Shown here piece by piece: positions 57,727 through 64,000 of a stretch of DNA of 64,000 bases (its first letter is position 1; each line of letters begins with the position of its first letter). This stretch comes from Bog-756 sp963830165 (lineage in GTDB: Bacteria > Actinomycetota > Acidimicrobiia > Acidimicrobiales > RAAP-2). The notes under the pieces were generated by a model. It had not been told where the DNA came from, did no database searches, and saw only the letters and a program-made list of their open reading frames with translations. The position numbers and the translations under genes are program-made. The stretch lies in assembly GCA_963830165.1 (NCBI GenBank), contig CAWHKZ010000008.1, positions 310,001 to 374,000 of the forward strand. The letters run 5' to 3'.

Positions 57727-59394
57727 ATGCAGACCATCGACCAACTGATCCGCGACCGGGCGGACGACCCGCGACCGGGCCTCGCCTACTCGGACCGTAC
57801 CTGGACCCACGCCGAGGTGGTGCGTGCCCAGGCGGAGAGGGCCGCCCTCCTGCTGGCCCTGCGCCGGCCGGGACCCTTCCACGTGGCCCTGCTCATGGAC
57901 AACGTCCCCGAGTACGTGTTCTGGATGGGCGGGGCCGCCCTGGCCGGTGCCGTGGTCGTGGGGGGCAATCCGACCCACCGGGGTGACGAGCTCGCCCGCG
58001 ACCTGTCCCACACCGAGTGCCAGCTGCTCGTCACCACTCCCGCCTATCGGGAGCTGGTCGAGGGCCACGACCTCGGCCCCGCCCTCCCGGCCGATCGCAT
58101 CCTGGTGGTCGACGATCCGGCCGGCGACCGTCCCCCCGGCGGGCCCACCGCGTACTCGGACCTCCTGGCCGGTGTGTCCGGTGCCCCCCTGCCCGACCAG
58201 GACGAGGTGGGCGTCACCGAGGACAGCCTCGGACTGCTGCTCTTCACCTCGGGCACGTCCGGCGCGCCGAAGGCCTGCCTGTGCAGCCAGGGCCGGCTCG
58301 CCCGGATCGGCGCCATCGTGGCCCAGATGTACGAGCTCGTTCCCGACGACGTCTGCTACCTGTCCATGCCCCTGTTCCACTCCAACGCCCTGATGGCCGG
58401 ATGGGCTCCGGCCCTGGCCGCCGGGGCCACCGCCGCCCTACGCGACCGGTTCAGCGCCAGCCAGTTCCTCGTCGACGTCCGCCGCTACGGGGTCACGTAC
58501 TTCAACTACGTCGGCAAGCCCCTCTCCTACATCCTGGCCACCCCCGAGCACCCGGACGACGCCGACAACCCGCTGCGCAGGTGCTTCGGCAACGAGGCGG
58601 CGGAGGCCGACGTGGCCCGGTTCGCCGAACGGTTCGGCTGCGCGGTCCAGGACGCCTACGGATCGACCGAGGGCGGCGCGTCCATCCAGCGCACCCCCGA
58701 CACACCCCGCGGCGCACTGGGGCGTGCCCTGCCGGGCACGATGATCGTGGACACGGAGACCGGCGAGGAGTGTCCCCGGGCCGTCTTCGACGAGCGCGGC
58801 CGGCTGCTCAACGCCGAGGAGGCCATCGGCGAGATGGTCAGCCAGACCGGGGCCACCGGGTTCGAGGGCTACTGGCGCAATGCCGAGGCCGACCAGGCGC
58901 GGGTCCGCAACGGCTGGTACTGGACCGGCGACCTCGGATACCGCGACGAGGACGACTTCTTCTACTTCGGCGGCCGCGACTACGACTGGCTCCGGGTCGA
59001 CGGCGAGAACTTCGCGGCGGCCCCCGTCGAGGGCATCCTCCAGCGCCACCCCGACGTGGTCCTCGCCTCCGTCTACGCGGTGCCCGACACGGTCGTGGGC
59101 GACCAGGTGATGGCCACGCTCCTGCTCCACGAGGGCCGGACCTTCGATCCCCGGAGCTTCGTCGCCTTCCTCGAAGCGGAGGAGGACCTCGGCACCAAGT
59201 GGGCACCCCGGTTCGTACGTGTGACCGACCGACTGCCCGAGACGGCGACCACCAAGGTGGTCAAGCGGGTGCTGCGCAACGAGGCCTGGCGCTGCGACGA
59301 GCCCGTCTGGTGGCGTCCGGCCAAGGACGCCCCCTACCGTCGTCTCACCTCCGAGGACGCAGACGAGCTCGATCGGGCGATCGCCGAGCGCTGA
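57727..59394 (+). CDS. fadD17: FadD17-like acyl-CoA synthetase
   Basis: An intact 555-residue ligase. LLLFTSGTSGAPKACLCSQG is the P-loop, CYLSMPLFHSNALMAGWAPA, SASQFLVDVRRYGVTYFNYV and GKPLSYILATPEHPDDADNP closely follow mycobacterial FadD17, which activates steroid side-chain acids. VQDAYGSTEGGASI is A5 and TATTKVVKRVLR the Lys motif region. ATG at 57727 with GAGGGAA upstream. A steroid role is inferred from the resemblance and the operator. Confidence 0.88.
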   Translation: MQTIDQLIRDRADDPRPGLAYSDRTWTHAEVVRAQAERAALLLALRRPGPFHVALLMDNVPEYVFWMGGAALAGAVVVGGNPTHRGDELARDLSHTECQLLVTTPAYRELVEGHDLGPALPADRILVVDDPAGDRPPGGPTAYSDLLAGVSGAPLPDQDEVGVTEDSLGLLLFTSGTSGAPKACLCSQGRLARIGAIVAQMYELVPDDVCYLSMPLFHSNALMAGWAPALAAGATAALRDRFSASQFLVDVRRYGVTYFNYVGKPLSYILATPEHPDDADNPLRRCFGNEAAEADVARFAERFGCAVQDAYGSTEGGASIQRTPDTPRGALGRALPGTMIVDTETGEECPRAVFDERGRLLNAEEAIGEMVSQTGATGFEGYWRNAEADQARVRNGWYWTGDLGYRDEDDFFYFGGRDYDWLRVDGENFAAAPVEGILQRHPDVVLASVYAVPDTVVGDQVMATLLLHEGRTFDPRSFVAFLEAEEDLGTKWAPRFVRVTDRLPETATTKVVKRVLRNEAWRCDEPVWWRPAKDAPYRRLTSEDADELDRAIAER

Positions 59395-59485
59395 GTCGGA
59401 GGACCCGGGTCACCGCCGGCGCGCGTCCGTCGGGCGGCCCGGGCCTCGGCCCGATGCCACCCGACGGAGCGGACGTGCACGGTGG

Positions 59486-59538
59486 GGGCGGCCAGGGAGG
59501 GGCCGCGGTCGGGGCGGCCAGGGAGGGGCCGCCCCGAC
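59486..59538. terminator. Tandem repeat ending in a terminator hairpin
   Basis: GGGCGGCCAGGGAGGGGCCGC occurs twice (59486-59506 and 59512-59532, period 26). The second copy forms a perfect 12-bp stem GTCGGGGCGGCC / GGCCGCCCCGAC (59508-59538) between the converging fadD17 and propeller genes. Confidence 0.7.
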
Positions 59539-59542
59539 CTGG

Positions 59543-60710
59543 CTAGTAGGACCAGCCGACGGCGATCCCCTCGAGTCCGCTGTGGCCCGGGAGCTCAGGG
59601 GCGACCGAGCCGGTGGCGACCAGGGAGCCGTCGGGCTGGATGGCGAACGAGTCGACGAGGTCGTTGCCCCCGGTCTCCACGTACAGCGACCGGCCGTCGA
59701 GCGACGTGGCCAGGTCCACGGGACCCGGGTCGGTCGCGGTCGCGGCCACCACGGTCGGGACGCCCGAGGCGCCGATGGCGTAGCTCGTCACGGTGGCGCT
59801 GCCGGCGTTGGCCCCGAAGAAGTACCGCGCCGTTGGTGGCCACCCAGCACAGGGCGGCCAGCCCGTCGGTGGTCGAGCCCACCTCGGCCACCGTGCCGTC
59901 GGCGGCCACCGAGTAGGTCGTCAGCGCGCTGGTCCCGGCCTCGGTCACCACGAGGTCACCCGACCGGTCGAACGTGAAGCCGAAGGGGACGGGTGTGGCC
60001 GACGGGTTGACGACCGGCGACCCGGTCACCGAGCCCCACGGGGTCAGGTTGAACACGTCGATGTCGCTGCCGTTGGCCTTGGTGGTCACGATCAGCTGCC
60101 GCCCGTTCGGGGTGAACCCGATCTGGCCCGGTGTGTTGAGGTACGCCGGCGTCACGCCGGGCGTCAGGCCGAGGGACCGGTTGCTCCCGGGGACGGGTGT
60201 CAGCGTGTTGGCGTAGTAGCCCTGGATGGACCCCGCGCCACCCGCGTCGAGCACGTAGATGAGATCGCCGCGTGCGGCCACGCTCACCGGGGTCGTCCCT
60301 CCCGAGGACACGACCCGGGGGCTGCTCAGGTAGGGCCCGAAGGCATGGAACACGGAGATGGTGTTGCTGCCGCCGTTGACGCCGACCAGCAGGCCGTCGG
60401 TCGGATCGGTGACGAGGCTGCCCTGGGACGCCAGCTTGTCGACCACTGAGCCCTGGATGTCGACACCGAGGCCGCCGGTGTCGGTGCGCGCCACCTCGTG
60501 GAGCCCGCTCCGGGAGGACAGGTAGGTCACGACCTGGTTGCCGGTCGGATCGTTGGTCTGGACATAGACCGTGGACCCGGGACCGGAGCCCCCGGGATTA
60601 CCCGGGCTGCCGGGACCGAAGCCGTCGGCCCCGGCCACGGCCGGCAGGGTGAGGCTGGCGATGACGGCGGCCGCGCCGGCGAGCGCAGCCAGTGAGAGGG
60701 TTCGTCGCAT
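59543..60710 (-). CDS. Secreted beta-propeller protein, frame interrupted
   Basis: About 389 residues. The signal peptide RRTLSLAALAGAAAVIASLT ends near LPAVAGADG; then repeated blades (VVTYLSSRSGLHEVARTDTG; GQIGFTPNGRQLIVTTKANG; VPFGFTFDRSGDLVVTEAGT), as in lactonase/YVTN-like propellers. No catalytic assignment is possible. The break is near 59825; the end reads PELPGHSGLEGIAVGWSY. ATG at 60710 with AAGGAG upstream. Confidence 0.85.
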
Positions 60711-60978
60711 GAGGTCTCCTTCGAAGGTGGACAGGTCGGGCACTGCACTGCTCTGTCCGGCGGCGACGGGACGCGTTACACGGCGGGTGCGGCTCCGGTC
60801 CCGGTCGGCCGCCGACGTGCCCGTCCGCCGCCGCGCTGTAACACCGACCGGCGGCCGCGGGACTACGCACCGTGTCCACCCGACCATCGAGGAGGTCCCC
60901 ATCACCAGTGCCCACGGTGACTGCGACCCGTCGTCGCGCGCCAGCTACCGCCGGCGAGTCCGATCTACAGTGCAGCCC

Positions 60979-61575
60979 ATGGAGTCCGATGTCGAGCTGC
61001 TGGCGCGGCTCCGCGACGGCGACGAGTCGGCCTTCGTGTCCTTGGTCGGCCGCTATCAGGGCTCGCTGCTCCGGGTTGCCCGCACCTTCGTCCCGAGTGA
61101 CGCGGTCGCCGAGGAGGTCGTCCAGGACACCTGGATGGGCGTGGTCCGCGGCGTCGAACGTTTCGAGGGACGCTCGTCGTTCAAGACGTGGCTGTTCCGC
61201 ATCCTGGTCAACCGGGCCCGCACCTCGGGCGTCCGCGAGCAGCGCCACCGGACGATCGACCCGACAGAGCCGGCGGTGAGCCCGGACCGCTTCGACGGTT
61301 CCGGCGCGTGGGCCCAGCCCGTCGTGCCGTGGGAGTCCGACGTCGACGACCGCCTGGTGGCCGCCGCGTGGGGTCCGATGCTGCGCGAGGCCATCGACGG
61401 ACTGCCCGACCGGCAGCGGGACGTGGTCCTGCTCCGCGACGTCGAGGGGCTCGCCAGCGGAGACGTGTGCGACGTGCTCGGCATCTCCGAGGGAAATCAG
61501 CGCGTCCTGCTCCATCGGGGCCGGAGCCGGCTGCGCACCGTGCTCGATTCCGAGCTCCAGACGAGGGGGCGATGA
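60979..61575 (+). CDS. ECF-type RNA polymerase sigma factor
   Basis: A 198-residue sigma-70 family protein: LLARLRDGDESAFVSLVGRY (region 2 start), AEEVVQDTWMGVVRGVERFE and SSFKTWLFRILVNRARTSGV (region 2.3-2.4), and GLPDRQRDVVLLRDVEGLAS (region 4, with the unusual GNQRVLLHRGRSRLR). ATG at 60979; GTG at 60970 is an alternative. The stop overlaps the anti-sigma ATG. Confidence 0.93.
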   Translation: MESDVELLARLRDGDESAFVSLVGRYQGSLLRVARTFVPSDAVAEEVVQDTWMGVVRGVERFEGRSSFKTWLFRILVNRARTSGVREQRHRTIDPTEPAVSPDRFDGSGAWAQPVVPWESDVDDRLVAAAWGPMLREAIDGLPDRQRDVVLLRDVEGLASGDVCDVLGISEGNQRVLLHRGRSRLRTVLDSELQTRGR

Positions 61576-61904
61576 TGGTCCTGTTGCGACGTCGCGACGA
61601 GCTGGTGTGCCGGCAGGTCGTCGAGCTGGTCAGCGACTACCTCGAGGGCGTGCTCCCCCGAGCCGAGCGCAGGCGGTTCGAGCGCCACCTACGTGCCTGC
61701 CCCAACTGCACCGCATACCTCGAGCAGATGCGGGTGACCATCGCCGCCACCGGCCGCCTCACGCCCGAGGACCTCTCACCCGAGGCACAGGACGAGTTCA
61801 CCGAGCTGTTCCGGGCCTGGCGCGCCGACGGGCCGGACGGGTCGATCGGTGAGGGGCCGGACGATACCGACGGGACGGACGGTCCGAACGGCGACGGAGG
61901 CTGA
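61572..61904 (+). CDS. Zinc-finger anti-sigma factor
   Basis: A 110-residue cytosolic ZAS-type protein: QVVELVSDYLEGVLPRAERR, then the HxxxCxxC motif FERHLRACPNCTAYLEQ. There is no membrane segment; the C-terminus is an acidic Asp/Gly-rich tail. ATG at 61572 overlaps the sigma stop (ATGA), a standard sigma/anti-sigma pair. Confidence 0.9.
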   Translation: MMVLLRRRDELVCRQVVELVSDYLEGVLPRAERRRFERHLRACPNCTAYLEQMRVTIAATGRLTPEDLSPEAQDEFTELFRAWRADGPDGSIGEGPDDTDGTDGPNGDGG

Positions 61905-61948
61905 CCCCGACGTCGAACGCTCGGTCCGGTTGCGCCCCCGGACCCCCT

Positions 61949-62719
61949 TCAGCCGGAGATGCCCGCGGTGGGCGCGCCGGACCGGGCGTGCGACCTGGTG
62001 AGGAGCACGACACAGACCACGAACGCCACGCCCAGGCCCAGGGTGGTCGGACCGTCACCCAGTCCGAGGCCGCTCGCGTACTTCGGCTTGCTCAACCAGT
62101 CGGCGATCGAGGCGCCCACCGGGCGGGTCAGCACGTAGGCCACCCAGAAGGCCAGGATCCCGTTCATGTGGAAGAACCGGTAGCCGAGCGCCGGGATGAG
62201 GAGCAGAGCCGCGAAGAAGAGCGCCGACGCGGGATAGCCCAGCTTCAGCGACGAGGCCGTGAAGTCGCCCAGAGCCGTCCCCATGGCGAAGGTGGACAGG
62301 ACCGTGGCCCAGTAGAAGAACTCGCGCCGGGTGGTGTCGATGCTGTGGATCGACAGCGTCCCCTCGACCCGCGACCAGGCCACGAACACCACGGTCAGGA
62401 CGACGGCGAAGAACAGGGACGAGGCGACGTAGGGGACGCCGAACTGGATGTGCAGCGTGTCGGCCGCCATGGTCCCGACCACGGCGACGATCAGGACGGT
62501 GAGCCAGTACACCCAGGGGATGTAGCGGTCCCTCGTGATTTGGAAGGCGAGGACCCCCACCAGCACGAGCGTTCCGAGCAGGACCGCGGGGACGGGATCG
62601 AGCACCTTGACCAGGTAGTCCGATGTCGACTCCCCCATCGCCGTGGTCAGCAGCTTCGCCACCCAGAACAACGCGGTGATCGAGGGGACTTTCACGAGGG
62701 TCCGGCGGCTCAACTCCAT
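61949..62719 (-). CDS. COG4705-family membrane protein
   Basis: A 256-residue integral membrane protein with about eight helices. Two halves look related: VPSITALFWVAKLLTTAMGE with STSDYLV, and YWATVLSTFAMGTALGDFTA. The family has no firmly assigned role. The conserved polar residues in the membrane (Glu, Asp, Lys) suggest transport. ATG at 62719. Confidence 0.8.
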   Translation of the reverse strand: MELSRRTLVKVPSITALFWVAKLLTTAMGESTSDYLVKVLDPVPAVLLGTLVLVGVLAFQITRDRYIPWVYWLTVLIVAVVGTMAADTLHIQFGVPYVASSLFFAVVLTVVFVAWSRVEGTLSIHSIDTTRREFFYWATVLSTFAMGTALGDFTASSLKLGYPASALFFAALLLIPALGYRFFHMNGILAFWVAYVLTRPVGASIADWLSKPKYASGLGLGDGPTTLGLGVAFVVCVVLLTRSHARSGAPTAGISG

Positions 62720-62809
62720 GGCCGCACATCGTATGGGAAGCAGTGCGTTCCACGGGGGGCGGGACCCTCGTCGGGGCCCGGTCGGCCCTCGTCGGGGCCC
62801 GGTCGGCGG

Positions 62810-63997
62810 TCAGCCCCCGAGGGCCGTATCCAGGGTCTGGAACGTGCTGTCGGCCGCATCGAGGACGGCCCGGAACTGCGGGCTGTTGTCCGTGGCCACG
62901 AACGCCTGGACGGAGGTGGACGACGCGAGGCTGTCGACGGCGTTGGCGGCAGTCGACGCAGCATCTTCGGCCGCGCTCGCCTGGACCTGCACCGACGACG
63001 GGTAGTTCACGTCCGACAGCGCGGACGCATAGGCCTGCAGGCCACTCGACCACGTACTGGCCGCCGAGTCGAGGCACTGCAGGTCGTCACCTGCCCCCTG
63101 GCTCTGGCATGCCTGGGCCGCGGTCCGGAACGTCGCGGTGTCGGAGCTCACCTGGGTGTAGGCGGCCTGTACCTCCACCCGGGCGACGACCTTCTGGAAC
63201 GGTTGGCCGACGTTGAGGACCGGCAGCACCACATACGTCAAGGCACCCCCGACGATGAAGAAGACGGCCAGCACCCGTGCGCCCTTGGTCAGCGCGAGCG
63301 GCCAGAGGCCGGCGATCGGTGTGCCGTAGGCGCCGGGTACCGGGGGCATCGGTCCCGTCGGAGGAGGCGGCGGCAGCGATCCGGGTGGCGGTGGCGGGGT
63401 GCCGACCGGGTACATGGGCGTCCCGGGCGGATAGCCGCCCGACGTCGGATACTGGGGTGCGCCCGGAGACCCCGGCATGGGCACGGCGCCCGGAGACGGG
63501 GGCGGCGGGCCGGCCGGGTACGCCGTGGGCACGGCGCCCGGCGGTGGGGGCGGCGGGGCCGTCTCGGGGACGGAAGTGTCCGCATCGGCCACGGGTCCGT
63601 CCGTTCCCTCCGGAGACGCCGGGGCGGTGCCCTCGTCGGCCTGGACCGGGACCCCGGGCACCCCGGTCGGAGCGGCAGGGGTCGGCGCGACGTCCGGTGG
63701 GGCCGGCGGCACCGCGCCCGCCGGCGGGGGCGGCATGGCCCCCATGGGTGGCGGGGCCAACGGGGGCGGCACGGTCGGTGCGCCCGGCGGGCGGAAGGGG
63801 GGCGGTGGCGGCACCGGCGCGTACGTCGATGGCTCCGCCGATCCCCAGTCGTACGTGGCCGTCGTCGGTCGCGGGACCCAGCCGCCGCCGGGGGGTGGCG
63901 TGGACAGTTCGAGCGTTCCCGACGTCGTCGCCTGGATGCGCCTGCCCAGGGTGTCCTTGTCCCCCAGGATGTCGCTCGGATACCACGAGGTGAGCAT
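62810..63997 (-). CDS. Proline-rich protein with one membrane helix, start possibly outside the window
   Basis: 395 residues visible. Residues about 35-235 are Pro/Gly/Ala-rich (APVPPPPPFRPPGAP and similar); one membrane helix follows (VLAVFFIVGGALTYVVLPVL), then an Ala/Ser-rich extracytoplasmic domain with a Cys pair. The frame opens at ATG 63997, 3 bases from the edge, so the true start may lie beyond. The N-terminal LTSWYPSDILGDKDTLGRRI is not low-complexity and may belong to a longer domain. Confidence 0.75.
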   Translation of the reverse strand: MLTSWYPSDILGDKDTLGRRIQATTSGTLELSTPPPGGGWVPRPTTATYDWGSAEPSTYAPVPPPPPFRPPGAPTVPPPLAPPPMGAMPPPPAGAVPPAPPDVAPTPAAPTGVPGVPVQADEGTAPASPEGTDGPVADADTSVPETAPPPPPPGAVPTAYPAGPPPPSPGAVPMPGSPGAPQYPTSGGYPPGTPMYPVGTPPPPPGSLPPPPPTGPMPPVPGAYGTPIAGLWPLALTKGARVLAVFFIVGGALTYVVLPVLNVGQPFQKVVARVEVQAAYTQVSSDTATFRTAAQACQSQGAGDDLQCLDSAASTWSSGLQAYASALSDVNYPSSVQVQASAAEDAASTAANAVDSLASSTSVQAFVATDNSPQFRAVLDAADSTFQTLDTALGG

Positions 63998-64000
63998 CCA

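Overview
The window is GC-rich chromosomal DNA from a member of the Actinomycetota, most likely the Acidimicrobiia or a close relative. The evidence for this is indirect: a fused 2-oxoglutarate dehydrogenase/decarboxylase (Kgd), PafB/PafC WYL regulators, an HU protein with a long Lys/Ala tail, an F420-pathway guanylyltransferase, an Rv1264-like adenylate cyclase, a FadD17-like steroid acyl-CoA ligase with KstR-like operator sequences, and a complete type IV pilus gene set. I see no rRNA, tRNA, CRISPR array or transposase.

Layout. 1-9.6 kb: a truncated PH-domain membrane protein, a trimmed UvrD-like helicase, xthA, a FabZ-like dehydratase, an unusual NYN-RNase/Lys-Ala linker/S1 fusion, an M20 peptidase and kgd. 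9.7-11.6 kb: the preQ0 genes queD-queC-queE. 11.6-23.3 kb: an HU protein, a hydrolase, a TIGR01777 oxidoreductase, an acyl-CoA dehydrogenase, rnhB, an acyl-CoA ligase, a GH38 mannosidase, a class III cyclase, cofC/fbiD and a PIG-L deacetylase. 23.3-27.4 kb: a tailed HU gene, a block of CGCG palindromes, and a convergent pair made of a TraG/VirD4-like coupling ATPase and a helicase-less MobF relaxase. 27.4-31.9 kb: pafC, pafB, a CtaG-like protein and a biotin-dependent carboxyltransferase. 32.0-48.4 kb: type IV pilus genes (two pilins, pilC, pilT1, pilB on the minus strand; prepilin peptidase, pilT2, pilM-pilN fusion and pilO on the plus strand), interleaved with a LuxR response regulator, a histidine kinase, moaC and an FmdB-like protein. 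48.4-53.8 kb: tldE, tldD, a thioesterase and dxs. 53.8-59.4 kb: two acyl-CoA ligases, an isochorismatase-like protein and a luciferase-like flavin oxidoreductase, with two KstR-like operators. 59.5-64 kb: a secreted beta-propeller, an ECF sigma/anti-sigma pair, a COG4705 membrane protein and a proline-rich membrane-anchored protein.

Reading-frame quality. About 24 otherwise well-conserved genes are split by single-base insertions or deletions, several of them more than once, including genes that are normally essential or part of intact operons. Both insertions and deletions occur, usually in G/C runs. This looks like uncorrected sequence error rather than mass gene decay, so I annotate these loci as whole genes with interrupted frames and give the approximate break positions. 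Conclusions that depend on exact start, stop or fusion boundaries near a break are flagged.

The most interesting candidates are the NYN-tail-S1 fusion, the minimal coupling-ATPase/relaxase pair beside the palindrome block, the KstR-like operators linking the acyl-CoA genes, and the fused pilus proteins (PilM-PilN, MshEN-PilT).
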